This document shows positions 50,407 through 59,266 of a stretch of DNA of 64,000 bases, piece after piece (position 1 is the first letter of the stretch; every line of letters starts with the position of its first letter). The stretch covers positions 124,001 to 188,000 of the forward strand of contig NZ_BCQS01000019.1 in the NCBI RefSeq assembly GCF_001552195.1. The letters are read 5' to 3'. The position numbers were made by a program, and so were the translations under genes. Below the pieces are notes generated by a model, which was not told the DNA's origin, ran no database searches, and saw nothing but the letters and a program-made list of their open reading frames with translations. Source of the DNA: Actinomadura latina NBRC 106108. GTDB lineage: Bacteria > Actinomycetota > Actinomycetes > Streptosporangiales > Streptosporangiaceae.

Positions 50407-52039
50407 GGTCGCGGCGCTCGAAGAGCAGCAGGCCCGCGCCCGTGAGCAGCGCCGCCACGCCGATCATGACCGCGGCGGGGACGGCCGCGAACGGCTCCGC
50501 CGGGACCGCCGCCACGTGGTGGAACGGGGAGACGGCGAGGACCGGGTCCGGCCAGTCCAGCGTCGAGCCGATCATCTCCATCAGGTAGGCGGTGACGACC
50601 GCCGCGGCCGAGCCGGGAGCGGTCAGCCGGGGCGAAGCGCCGAACAGCAGCACCGCCAGGCCGGTCGCCAGGGCGGCCACGGGAAGCGGGTTGAGGGTCG
50701 CGGCGAGCGTGTCGGGCAGGCCGGTGCCGGCGCCGGTGACGGCGGCACCGGCCCACATCGCGGCCGCCGCCGCCGGCGCGATCAGCAGCGCCGACGCCAG
50801 CGCCTGCACGATGTGACCGCCCAGCCAGCGGTGCCGCGTGACGGGCCGGGTGAGGACGTGGTCGAGCCGCCCGGCGGCCTCCTCGGCCCGCGCGGCGCCG
50901 ATCCGCCAGCACGCGTACAGGGCGATGAGCAGGCCGACCACGATGCCCATGACGCCGACGAAGCCGTCGGCGACGTCGCCGGCGTCCCAGCCGAGCCGCT
51001 TCAGGACCTCCTTGTAGTTCGGGTCCGCGGCCGCGAAGTCGGTGACGGCCGCGATCAGGGCGCCGCTGACGAACGCGTACGCGGCGATGCCGAGCATCCA
51101 GCCCGCGAGCATCCCGCGCGCGCCGCGCCAGGCGAACACCGCGGGGCCGCCGAGCAGCCGGAGCCGGGACCGGGCCCGGTCCGGCTCGCTGATCAGCGAG
51201 CCCCCGGCGTCGCGGCGGCCCCGCAGCGCGACGGCGGCGCCGCCGAGGACGGCGGGCACCGCCAGCGACACCGCGAGCGCCGCCCAGTCCGGGTCCTGGT
51301 ACGGGTGCAACTCGTCCAGCCAGCCGAAGGGGGTGAACCAGCGGAGCCACCCGCGCGAATCGGTGCTGTTCGCCGCCATCCGCAGCAGGAACAGGGCCCC
51401 GAAGACGGCGGCCGAGGCACCGGTCACGCGCCGCCGCATCCCGAAGAGCTGGGCGAACACGGCCGCGACCGCCGCGAACGTCGCGGCGATGCCGGTGAGG
51501 CCGAGGCCGAACAGGACCGCGCCCGCCGTCCCCGTCCCCATGAGCGCCAGCGAGACGGCCACCGCGGCGCCCGCCACCGCCGCCGCGCCCGCCACCACGG
51601 CGGCCTGCACCAGCACGACCCGGGCCGGGCGGACCGGCGCGGCGAGGACCAGCTCGGCGCGGCCGGACTCCTCCTCGCCGCGCAGCAGCCGCCCGGCCAC
51701 CAGCAGGCCCCAGATGCCGGTGATCGCGGCCAGCACCCAGCCGGCGTCCCAGACGACGAAGCCGCCGGGTGTCTCGACGGCGTGCGGGACGCCCTGCAGC
51801 ATCCGCATGGCGGGGTCGTCCGACAGCGTCGCGAGCTTCTGCCGCGAGGCGAGGTCGGGATAGGTCCGCTCGTAGGTGAAGATTTCGACCGCCGCGTAGA
51901 AGGCGAGCGCCGCCGCGAGCCAGCCGGCCCCGCGCCGGATCAGCCGCACGGTCAGCCCCGCGACCCGCGCGTCCACCGGGTGGCGCCCTTCCCGCCGCGC
52001 TCGCGGAGCGGCCCCGCGCACGGCCACGGTCCTGGTCAC
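50393..52039 (-). CDS. ABC-2 type multidrug-like transporter permease
   Basis: The 548-residue protein has about 12 membrane spans in two similar halves, as in the tandem-permease drug exporters of actinomycetes (SCO-type and Tip-like systems). The start GTG overlaps the stop of the ATPase gene (GTGA), so the two are translationally coupled. The C-terminus overlaps the convergent giant fusion gene by 14 bp. With the ATPase it forms an exporter of a lipid or drug-like substrate. It belongs to the unit behind the DosR-like box at 52977. Confidence 0.85.
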   Translation of the reverse strand: MTRTVAVRGAAPRARREGRHPVDARVAGLTVRLIRRGAGWLAAALAFYAAVEIFTYERTYPDLASRQKLATLSDDPAMRMLQGVPHAVETPGGFVVWDAGWVLAAITGIWGLLVAGRLLRGEEESGRAELVLAAPVRPARVVLVQAAVVAGAAAVAGAAVAVSLALMGTGTAGAVLFGLGLTGIAATFAAVAAVFAQLFGMRRRVTGASAAVFGALFLLRMAANSTDSRGWLRWFTPFGWLDELHPYQDPDWAALAVSLAVPAVLGGAAVALRGRRDAGGSLISEPDRARSRLRLLGGPAVFAWRGARGMLAGWMLGIAAYAFVSGALIAAVTDFAAADPNYKEVLKRLGWDAGDVADGFVGVMGIVVGLLIALYACWRIGAARAEEAAGRLDHVLTRPVTRHRWLGGHIVQALASALLIAPAAAAAMWAGAAVTGAGTGLPDTLAATLNPLPVAALATGLAVLLFGASPRLTAPGSAAAVVTAYLMEMIGSTLDWPDPVLAVSPFHHVAAVPAEPFAAVPAAVMIGVAALLTGAGLLLFERRDLTGD

Positions 52040-52920
52040 CTGTCCGCCTCGTAGTAGCTCAGGAAGATCTCTTCGAGAGTCGGCTCGTGGCTGCGCAGCC
52101 GGACCACCGGCACGGTGCTCAGCCGGGACAGCGCCGGGGACGGCGAACCGGTGACCGACACGCGGACGCCGCCGTCGATGGGCTCCACGCCCGTCACGCC
52201 GGGCACCCCGGCGAGGTCGGGAACGGGGCCGTCGATGACCGCCTCCAGCACCGTCCCGCCGAGCCCGCGCAGCTCCTCCAGCTCGGCGACCTCGACGAGC
52301 CTGCCGGCCCGCAGGATCGCCACCCGGTGGCAGACGTCCTGGGCCTCGTCGAGGATGTGGGACGAGAGGAACACCGTCTGCCCGCGGCCGGAGGCCTCCC
52401 GCGCCAGCGCCTGGAACTCGGCCTCCATGAGCGGGTCCAGGCCGGACGTCGGCTCGTCCAGCAGGAGCACGTCCGGCCGGGTCATCAGCGCCGCGATCAG
52501 CGCGAGCTTCTGCCGGTTGCCCTTGGAGTAGGAGCGGGCCCGCATGCCCGGGTCGAAGCGCAGCCGCTCGACGAGCTCGTCCCGGAACGGCACGTCCACA
52601 TGGCCGTGCAGGTTCCCGAGGTACGTGAGCGTCTCCAGGCCGGTCAGCTGCGGCCAGACCGCCACGTCCCCGGCGACGTAGCCGACATGCCGGTGGGCGC
52701 GCTCGACGTCCCCGACCGGCACGTCCATGAGCCACGCCTTCCCGGCCGTCGGCCGGGCGAGCCCGAGCAGCAGCCGGATCGTCGTCGACTTCCCCGCTCC
52801 GTTCGGCCCCAGGAACCCGAAGATCTCTCCGCGCCCGACCTCCAGGTCGAGCCCGTCCACCGCGGTCACCCGCCCAAAACGCTTGGTCAGGCCCTCAGTC
52901 CGTATCGCCGACGCGACCAC
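52036..52920 (-). CDS. ABC transporter ATP-binding protein (DrrA-like)
   Basis: The 294-residue protein has a P-loop GPNGAGKST near residue 44, a signature variant YSKGNRQKL near 142 and Walker B LLLDEP near 162, with a C-terminal domain of the DrrA-like exporters. It powers the coupled permease. GTG at 52920 is preceded by a perfect AAGGAGGT ribosome binding site at good spacing, so it is preferred over longer in-frame starts. A DosR/OsdR-like box lies 56 nt upstream on the same strand. Confidence 0.92.
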   Translation of the reverse strand: MVASAIRTEGLTKRFGRVTAVDGLDLEVGRGEIFGFLGPNGAGKSTTIRLLLGLARPTAGKAWLMDVPVGDVERAHRHVGYVAGDVAVWPQLTGLETLTYLGNLHGHVDVPFRDELVERLRFDPGMRARSYSKGNRQKLALIAALMTRPDVLLLDEPTSGLDPLMEAEFQALAREASGRGQTVFLSSHILDEAQDVCHRVAILRAGRLVEVAELEELRGLGGTVLEAVIDGPVPDLAGVPGVTGVEPIDGGVRVSVTGSPSPALSRLSTVPVVRLRSHEPTLEEIFLSYYEADR

Positions 52921-52976
52921 CGCGCACCTCCTTATGATCCGCTCTTGAAAGTAGAGGCGCGGCGGGCGCCTGACAG

Positions 52977-52990
52977 CAGCCGAAAGTCCC
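52977..52990 (-). promoter_or_regulatory. DosR/OsdR-like half-box before the ABC exporter
   Basis: On the minus strand it reads GGGACTTTCGGCTG: the left half is exact, the right half is lost. Its spacing of 56 nt to the ATPase start equals that of the other boxes. Confidence 0.4.
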
Positions 52991-53069
52991 CAAACCACCC
53001 ACCGTTGGGCACCTGCCGGGAATCACCGTGATCCCGGTCCGGAGGGACGGCCTTCCGCCGGGTGCCATC

Positions 53070-53083
53070 AGGACCTTGGACTC
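53070..53083 (+). promoter_or_regulatory. DosR/OsdR-like box before the flavodoxin gene
   Basis: AGGACCTTGGACTC resembles the box before the deacetylase (GGGACCTTGGTCAC) and lies 54 nt before the flavodoxin start. Confidence 0.45.
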
Positions 53084-53137
53084 TGGCAGCGCGGTGGGCG
53101 ACTACGGAGCCTGGTGTCACACCAAGGAGGTGACGAC

Positions 53138-53830
53138 ATGACCATCCTGGTGGCGTACGCGAGCGCGCACGGGTCCACCCGGAGCATCGCCGAACGGATC
53201 GGTGCGGCACTGGCCGAGCGCGGTGAGCGGGTGGAGATCCGCGCCATGAGCGGTGTGAGCGACACCGGGTCGTACCAGGCGTTCGTGCTCGGCAGCGCCG
53301 TCCACAGCCGCGCCTGGCTGAGCGAGGCGACCGGCTTCCTGGAGCGGGAGCGCGACGCTCTGGCAGGGCGGCCGGTGTGGCTGTTCAGCGTCGGGATGCC
53401 GGCGGCGCTGCGCGGCCCTTGGCGCGGCTTCGGCGCCAAGGAGGAGGCCTTGCTGGCGGACGGCCTGCACCGGACGCTCGGCGCGCGGGAGCACCGGCTC
53501 TTCTCCGGGGTCTTCCGGCGCGAGCACATCCCCCTCGCCGGGCGCCTGGTCTGCGGGCTGCTCGGCGTCCGGTACGGCGACTACCGGGACTGGCCGGAGA
53601 TCGACGCCTGGGCGGCGGAGATCGCGGACGGGCTGGAGTCCCGCGGATCAGTGCCTGCGGCGGCTCCAGCGGCGGAGTTCGTCGGTGCCCCAGACGATGA
53701 GCGGGAACGTGGCGATGATCGCCAGGACGTCCCAGGGCAGGGCGGCGGTGCCGAACAGGTGCTGCAGCGGCGGCAGGTAGATCAGGGCGGCGGCGAACAG
53801 CAGCTCGAAGGCGATGCCGGCCAGCAGTAG
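53138..53830 (+). CDS. Flavodoxin-domain protein (HemG/Flavodoxin_5 type)
   Basis: Residues 1-165 form a flavodoxin fold with the FMN phosphate loop ASAHGSTR near residue 8; the domain resembles the menaquinone-dependent protoporphyrinogen oxidase group. A perfect AAGGAGGT site precedes the ATG. Beyond about residue 170 the frame runs on for some 60 residues of low-complexity Asp/Gln/Gly-rich sequence that is antisense to the end of the P-type ATPase gene, giving a 183-bp tail-to-tail overlap. That tail is probably a read-through extension after loss of a stop codon. A DosR-like box lies 54 nt upstream. The substrate or partner is unknown. Confidence 0.8.
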   Translation: MTILVAYASAHGSTRSIAERIGAALAERGERVEIRAMSGVSDTGSYQAFVLGSAVHSRAWLSEATGFLERERDALAGRPVWLFSVGMPAALRGPWRGFGAKEEALLADGLHRTLGAREHRLFSGVFRREHIPLAGRLVCGLLGVRYGDYRDWPEIDAWAAEIADGLESRGSVPAAAPAAEFVGAPDDERERGDDRQDVPGQGGGAEQVLQRRQVDQGGGEQQLEGDAGQQ

Positions 53831-56311
53831 CGGGTTGGTGGTGAGGCCCACCTCGCGGAGGGAGGCGTGGTCGGCGCGGGCGGCCATGGCGGTGCCGACC
53901 TGGCAGGTGACCAGGCCCGCGAAAGTGGCGGTGGTGGCGGCCAGGTAGGCGTGGTGCAGGGCGGTGCCCTGGCCGGTGGGGTCGCCGGGATGCCAGCCGG
54001 CGCGCCACAGGACGTAGAAGAACACGAGCATGACCAGGGCGGCGGAGACCAGGCCGAGGTAGCCCCAGGCGCGGATCAGCATGTCGCGGGAGATGACGCC
54101 CTGGGAGGACGGGCGCGGCGGGCGGTCCATGATGCCGGGCTCGGCTGGTTCGCGGCCGAGCGCGAGCGCGGGCAGCGTCTCGGTGCCGAGGTCGATCGCG
54201 AGGATCTGCAGCACGGTGAGCGGGAGGGGCACCAGGCCGCCGCTGAGCGCGAACACCAGGAACGGGACGATCTCCGGGACGGCGTGGGCGAAGATGTACA
54301 GGATGAACTTGCGGACGTTGTCGTAGACGCGGCGCCCGGATTCGATCGCGGTGACGATGGTCGCGAAGTTGTCGTCGGTCAGCACCATGGTGGACGCCTC
54401 GCGGGCCACGTCGGTGCCCGAACGTCCCATCGCGACGCCGATGTGGGCCTGGTGCAGGGCGGGCGCGTCGTTGGCGCCGTCCCCGGTCATCGCCACGACC
54501 AGTCCGTGGGCGCGCAGCGCGTCGGCGACCTTCAGCTTGGTCTCCGGGGATGAGCGGGCGAAGACGATCTCGGCGTCGCTCGTGACCAGCTCGTCCAGCT
54601 CGTGGTCGTAGACCTGCTCGGACTCGGCCACCACGTGCAGGCGGGGGACGCCGATGCCCACTTCCGCCGCGACGGCGGCCGCGGTGGCGCCGTTGTCGCC
54701 GGTCACGATGTGGACGCGCAGCCCCGCGTCGTGGCAGCGGCGCACCGCGTCGGCGACCTGCGGGCGCGGCGGGTCGTACAGCCCGACCAGGCCGAGGAGG
54801 CGCAGTCCCGTCTCGGCCTCCTCGCGGCGCCCGGGCACCTCGGTGCCGGGCGGCAGGTCCCGGACGGCCACCGCCAGCACCCGCAGCCCCCGGCGTGCGA
54901 GGTCGTCGACGGCGGCCATGACCGCGGCGCGGTCGGCGCCGGGGACCCGGGCCAGGACGGCTTCGGGCGCCCCTTTGACGTAGACGGTGAGGTGGTCGCC
55001 GCGCTGCCCGACCGTGGACATCAGCCGCAGCCGCGCGTCGAACCGGAAGACCCTGCGGCGCCGCTCGTCGCGGGCGGCCAGCCGCGCCGCGACGTCCGGC
55101 CCGGCCCCTTCGACCAGGGCGATCTCGGTCGGGTCGCCCTGCAGGTCGCCGTTCCCGGCGGCGGAGACGGTGGTGCATTCGGTCATCGCCCGCGCCAGTT
55201 CGGCGGGCGGCGCCGCGGTGGCGGCGGTTCCGGCGTCCGGGGTCCAGTGGGCCTGGAGGCGCATCCGGTTCTGGGTCAGGGTGCCGGTCTTGTCGGTGCA
55301 GATGACGTTGGTGGAGCCGAGCGTCTCGACCGCGCTGAGCCGCTTGACGACCGCGCCCTGTTTCGCCAGGACGCGCACGCCGACCGCGAGCGCCAGGGTG
55401 ATGGTCGGCAGGAGGCCTTCGGGGACGTTGGCGACCAGCAGCCCGATCGCGAACATCAGCGCGTCCCTCAGCGGGAGCCCGACGAGCGCGCCGAGGAGCA
55501 GGAAGACGACGCCCATGCCGACCGCGACCGCCGCGATCAGCCAGGCGACCTTCTTGACCTGCACCTCCAGCGGGCTGTCACGGCGCGGCGCGCGCTGGCT
55601 GAGCGCGGCGATGCGCCCCAGCTCGGTGTGCCCGCCGGTCGCGAACACGATCGCCCGCGCCTCGCCGCCGGTGCAGGTCGTCCCGGAGAACACCAGGTTC
55701 GGCTCGCGCAGCAGCGGCGCGCCCTCCTCGGCGGCGGCCGCGACCCGTTCCACCGGCGCCGACTCGCCGGTCAGCATCGACAGGTCGGCCTCCACCGCCC
55801 CATCGGTCAACCGGGCGTCGGCCGGGACCTTGTCGCCCTCCGCCAGCACGATCAGATCGCCCGGCACCAGCCCGGCCGCCTCGACGGCCTGCCGTTGTCC
55901 GTCCCGGATGACGTGGGCCTGCTCGGGCAGGTAGGCCGCCAGCGCCTCCACCGCGCGTTCGGCCTGATGTTCCTGCAGCAGCGCGAACACCGCGTTGATG
56001 AGGATGACCGCGAGGATCGCCCAGCCCAGCACGCCCATCCCGGCGATGAAAGCCAGCGCGCCCGCGCCCCACAGCAGCAGGGCCAGCGGATGCGCCAGCT
56101 GGCCCGACAGCAGCCGCACCAGCGACCGCTTCTCCCGCCGCCGCACCTGGTTGGGCCCGTAGACCGCCAGCCGCCGGGCCGCCTCCCGCGCGGACAGCCC
56201 CCGGTCGCCGGTGCCCAGTTCCTTGCGGAGCAGCGGCAGCGGCTCCCGCGGATCGGCGCCCGGCTCGGCCGGGCCGGTCGCGGTGCCCGCGTGATGCCGT
56301 CTGGCGGGCAT
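53648..56311 (-). CDS. Cation-transporting P-type ATPase (P2 type, CtpF-like)
   Basis: The 887-residue pump has TGES in the actuator domain, NVPEGLLPT in the fourth membrane span, phosphorylation site DKTGTLT, KGAPE nucleotide-binding motif and TGDGANDAP hinge, with 10 predicted spans. It groups with the calcium/sodium-type pumps such as mycobacterial CtpF, a known dormancy-regulon member. It is cotranscribed 3 bp after the GNAT-acyl-CoA synthetase gene, which has tandem DosR-like boxes before it. The transported ion is unknown. Confidence 0.92.
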   Translation of the reverse strand: MPARRHHAGTATGPAEPGADPREPLPLLRKELGTGDRGLSAREAARRLAVYGPNQVRRREKRSLVRLLSGQLAHPLALLLWGAGALAFIAGMGVLGWAILAVILINAVFALLQEHQAERAVEALAAYLPEQAHVIRDGQRQAVEAAGLVPGDLIVLAEGDKVPADARLTDGAVEADLSMLTGESAPVERVAAAAEEGAPLLREPNLVFSGTTCTGGEARAIVFATGGHTELGRIAALSQRAPRRDSPLEVQVKKVAWLIAAVAVGMGVVFLLLGALVGLPLRDALMFAIGLLVANVPEGLLPTITLALAVGVRVLAKQGAVVKRLSAVETLGSTNVICTDKTGTLTQNRMRLQAHWTPDAGTAATAAPPAELARAMTECTTVSAAGNGDLQGDPTEIALVEGAGPDVAARLAARDERRRRVFRFDARLRLMSTVGQRGDHLTVYVKGAPEAVLARVPGADRAAVMAAVDDLARRGLRVLAVAVRDLPPGTEVPGRREEAETGLRLLGLVGLYDPPRPQVADAVRRCHDAGLRVHIVTGDNGATAAAVAAEVGIGVPRLHVVAESEQVYDHELDELVTSDAEIVFARSSPETKLKVADALRAHGLVVAMTGDGANDAPALHQAHIGVAMGRSGTDVAREASTMVLTDDNFATIVTAIESGRRVYDNVRKFILYIFAHAVPEIVPFLVFALSGGLVPLPLTVLQILAIDLGTETLPALALGREPAEPGIMDRPPRPSSQGVISRDMLIRAWGYLGLVSAALVMLVFFYVLWRAGWHPGDPTGQGTALHHAYLAATTATFAGLVTCQVGTAMAARADHASLREVGLTTNPLLLAGIAFELLFAAALIYLPPLQHLFGTAALPWDVLAIIATFPLIVWGTDELRRWSRRRH

Positions 56312-56314
56312 GGC

Positions 56315-58960
56315 TCAGCGGAGGCGGCGCAGGTAGGGGTCCCAGCCGCGGCGGGGCGCGAGGCGGACGCGGGCGTCGACGGCCACGACCCCGCCCGGGC
56401 GGACCATCGTGGGGTTGAGGTCCAGTTCGGCGATCTCCGGATGGTCGGCCGCCAGCCTCGACAGCCGCAGCAGCACCGCGCGCAGCCCCGCGAGATCGCC
56501 GGCCGGGCGCGCCGGGTGGCCGAGCAGCAGCGCCGACAGCCGCGGGGCGCGGATCAGCTCGTCGGCCTCCCGGGTCGTGAGCGGCGCCAGCCGGGCGGCG
56601 CGGTCGGCCAGCGCGTCGGCGTCGACGCCCCCCGCTCCGAAGACCACCACCGCTCCGAACACCTCATCCTGGACGGCGCCGCACAGCACCTCGACGCCCT
56701 GGTCCGCCATGGCCTGGACGAGCATGCCCTCCAGAGCGTCGCCGAACCGCCCCGACAGCCGGCCGAACGCCGCCCGGACGGCGTCCTCCCCGTCCAGGCC
56801 CAGCTCCAGCGCGCCCGCGGCGGTCTTGTGGACCATGCCGCCGACGTGCGCCTTCAGCGCCACCGGGCCGCCCAGGTCACGTGCCGCCGTGACCGCCTCT
56901 TCCTCGGTCCGGGCCCAGCGCCACGCGGCCACCGGCAGCCCGTAGGACTCCAGCAGGCGGTACGCCTGGGCGGGCGGCAGCCAGCCGCCGTCCGGCTCGC
57001 CGGCCAGGAACCCGCCGATGACGCCGGCCGCCTCGTCCGGGCGCACGTCGCCCAGCGCGGGCGGCGCCTCCCGCGGGACGTCCCGCCGCCGCGCGTACGT
57101 CCAGGCGCGGGCCAGCGCGCGGGCGGCGTTCTCCGGGTAGGCGTAGCACGGGAGCGCCTCGTCGTTGATCGTGACCGTCTCGGCCTGCCCGAGCACCACC
57201 GCCGCCATCGGCACGCGGCAGTTGCGCAGCGCGGCCCGCAGGTCGCCGAGCGCGGTCGGGGCCACCAGCGCCAGCACTGCGTCCACGGCGCCGTCCGCGG
57301 CGACCAGCTCGACGGCCGCGCGGAACACGTCGGCGGAGACGGCGGCGGTGGTGTCGACGGGATTGGCGACCGCCGCGCAGGACGGCAGCAGCTCCGCCAG
57401 CCGGCGCCGGGTGGCCTCGTCCAGGACCGGGACGGTCAGCCCCGCGTCGGAGCAGGCGTCGGCGGCCAGCACTCCGGCGCCGCCCGCGTTGGACACCACC
57501 GCCACCCGCGGCCCGGCCGGCAGCGGCTGCGTCGCCAGCAGCGCGGCGGCGTCCACCAGCTCCCCGAGGTCGTCGGCGGCCACGATGCCGGCCTGCTCGA
57601 ACAGCGCCCGGCGGGTCAGCTCGGGGGTCGCGGCGGCGGCCGTGTGCGACGCCGCCGCCCGGGAGCCGGGCGCCGACCGTCCGGCCAGCACGGTCAGCAG
57701 CGGCATCTTCGCGGCGACCCGGCGCGCCGTCCGGGCGAACTTGCGGGGGTTGCCGAACGACTCCACATGCAGGATGCCGAGCCGGGTCGTCTCGTCCGAC
57801 TCCCACCACATGAGCATGTCGCTGGCGCTGACGTCGTACTTGTCGCCCACCGAGGCGAACGTGGAGACCCCGATGCCGAGCCGCGACAGCTCCGCGATCA
57901 GGGCGATGCCGACACCGCCCGACTGGACCGCCACGCCCGCGCTCCCGAACGCGGGGCCGCGGGCGCCGAACGTCGCGTCCAGCCTTATCCCGGTGTTGGC
58001 GATGCCCAGGCAGTTCGGACCGACCAGCCGCATGCCGTACTCCCGGCAGACGGCCAGGAGGCCGCGCCCCTGGTCGGCGGTCAGGCCCGAGCTGATCACC
58101 ACCAGGGCGGGTATACCGAACCGCCCGCACGCCGCCGCCACGCCCGGCACCGACGACGCGGGCACCGTGATGATCGCGAGGTCGGGCGGCTCGGGCAGGT
58201 CCGCGAGCGTCGCCACGCAGGGGGCGCCGTGCATCTCGCTTCCGGCGCTGTGCGGGTTCACCGCGTAGACGGCGCCCTTGAACCCGCCGCCGACGATGTT
58301 GTGCAGCAGTTCGGCGCCGACCGTCCCGCGTTTGCGGGACGCCCCGATGACCGCGACGACCCGGGGCCGCAGCAGCGGCTCCAGGCTCGCCACGTCCGCC
58401 CGCCGCTCCCGCTCCGCGACCGCGTCCAGGTATCCGTCGTCGTCGGAGACCAGCGGGATCGTCAGGTCGACGACGCCGTCGGCCGTCCGCTGCCGGACCG
58501 CCATCCCGGCGTCGGCGAACACGCGCAGCATCGCGCTGTTCTCCGGCAGCGTGTCGGCCCGGAAGGCCACGAGCCCGTCGTCGCGGGCCAGCGACGCCAG
58601 GTGTTCCAGCAGCAGGGTCCCGACGCCCCGGTGATGCATCCGGTCGGCGACCGCCATCGCGACCTCGGCCTCCCCGGGCACCCCGGTCGGCTCGTACTCC
58701 GCGACGCCGATCAGGTCGCCGTGCAGCCAGGCGCCGAGCGCCGCGTGATCAGGGCCGTCCGCCCGGCAGACCCGTCCGGCCACCTCGCCCGCCATGGCCC
58801 GGTTGAGGCCGAAGAACCGCAGGTACAGGCTCTCCTCGCACAGGCCCTCGTGCAACTCGCGCACCGCGTCCAGGTCCGCCGCGCCCAGCCGGCGTATCTG
58901 GACCTGCGTGCCGTCGGTCAGCAGCGCGAACGCCCGCGCACCGGAAAGCCGCTCTGTCAT
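56315..58960 (-). CDS. GNAT acetyltransferase fused to NDP-forming acyl-CoA synthetase
   Basis: Residues 1-170 form a GNAT N-acetyltransferase domain (HHRGVGTLLLEH for acetyl-CoA pyrophosphate). Residues about 190-640 are the CoA-binding and ligase domains, and 650-880 an ATP-grasp domain of NDP-forming acyl-CoA synthetases. This is the protein-lysine acetyltransferase (Pat) layout with the GNAT at the N-terminus, as in Streptomyces SlPatA rather than E. coli PatZ. Family members acetylate and silence acyl-CoA synthetases; the ligase half is often inactive and serves as a sensor. The gene heads a unit with the P-type ATPase and has two tandem DosR-like boxes upstream. Confidence 0.9.
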   Translation of the reverse strand: MTERLSGARAFALLTDGTQVQIRRLGAADLDAVRELHEGLCEESLYLRFFGLNRAMAGEVAGRVCRADGPDHAALGAWLHGDLIGVAEYEPTGVPGEAEVAMAVADRMHHRGVGTLLLEHLASLARDDGLVAFRADTLPENSAMLRVFADAGMAVRQRTADGVVDLTIPLVSDDDGYLDAVAERERRADVASLEPLLRPRVVAVIGASRKRGTVGAELLHNIVGGGFKGAVYAVNPHSAGSEMHGAPCVATLADLPEPPDLAIITVPASSVPGVAAACGRFGIPALVVISSGLTADQGRGLLAVCREYGMRLVGPNCLGIANTGIRLDATFGARGPAFGSAGVAVQSGGVGIALIAELSRLGIGVSTFASVGDKYDVSASDMLMWWESDETTRLGILHVESFGNPRKFARTARRVAAKMPLLTVLAGRSAPGSRAAASHTAAAATPELTRRALFEQAGIVAADDLGELVDAAALLATQPLPAGPRVAVVSNAGGAGVLAADACSDAGLTVPVLDEATRRRLAELLPSCAAVANPVDTTAAVSADVFRAAVELVAADGAVDAVLALVAPTALGDLRAALRNCRVPMAAVVLGQAETVTINDEALPCYAYPENAARALARAWTYARRRDVPREAPPALGDVRPDEAAGVIGGFLAGEPDGGWLPPAQAYRLLESYGLPVAAWRWARTEEEAVTAARDLGGPVALKAHVGGMVHKTAAGALELGLDGEDAVRAAFGRLSGRFGDALEGMLVQAMADQGVEVLCGAVQDEVFGAVVVFGAGGVDADALADRAARLAPLTTREADELIRAPRLSALLLGHPARPAGDLAGLRAVLLRLSRLAADHPEIAELDLNPTMVRPGGVVAVDARVRLAPRRGWDPYLRRLR

Positions 58961-58996
58961 GCCTCCAGCGTCTGACGGGGCGAGTCGAAGATCAGC

Positions 58997-59010
58997 GTCC
59001 CAAGGTCACC
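58997..59010 (-). promoter_or_regulatory. DosR/OsdR-like proximal box
   Basis: GTCCCAAGGTCACC on the plus strand, i.e. GGTGACCTTGGGAC on the minus strand, 36 nt before the GNAT-synthetase start. Its centre is 21 bp (two helical turns) from the next box. Confidence 0.55.
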
Positions 59011-59017
59011 GGCGACC

Positions 59018-59031
59018 GGGACTTTGGTCCC
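59018..59031 (-). promoter_or_regulatory. DosR/OsdR-like box, near-perfect palindrome
   Basis: GGGACTTTGGTCCC has perfect 5-bp half-sites GGGAC and GTCCC, as in the mycobacterial DosR consensus core, and lies 57 nt before the GNAT-synthetase start. Confidence 0.75.
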
Positions 59032-59239
59032 ATTCCGGGCCGCCCGCAGCCCGGCGGAGCCGCTCGACGCTCGCGGAGAGTCGCGCGCCGGGGAGGGGAG
59101 GGCATGCGAGAGGCGGGAGAAGTCCTCCGCCGCTTAGGCAGCGTTTCGAGCTGGACGGTGCGCGGTCTCCCGCTTCTCCGTCCCTTTCTTTGGCTTCTCC
59201 CGCCACCTCCATTCCACCGCGCCGGCACCGCCGGCGACA

Positions 59240-59253
59240 GGGACGAAGGTCCT
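59240..59253. promoter_or_regulatory. DosR/OsdR-like distal box
   Basis: GGGACGAAGGTCCT has intact GGGAC and nearly intact GTCCC halves. It lies about 280 nt from the GNAT-synthetase start, and it is unclear which promoter it serves. Confidence 0.5.
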
Positions 59254-59266
59254 CGTTCGCCGGGAA

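Larger units (their letters stand above)
58961..59266. promoter_or_regulatory. Regulatory intergenic region with three DosR-like boxes
   Basis: This 306-bp stretch without genes contains tandem boxes at 58997 and 59018 directly before the GNAT-synthetase start and a further box at 59240 next to the histidine kinase 3' end. No terminator with a T-run is visible. The rest is GC-rich spacer. Confidence 0.65.

Noticed and set aside
53138..53830. A frameshift explanation for the long flavodoxin tail
   Set aside because: Neither of the other two plus frames offers a nearby stop that would restore a normal length, so simple stop loss is a better explanation.
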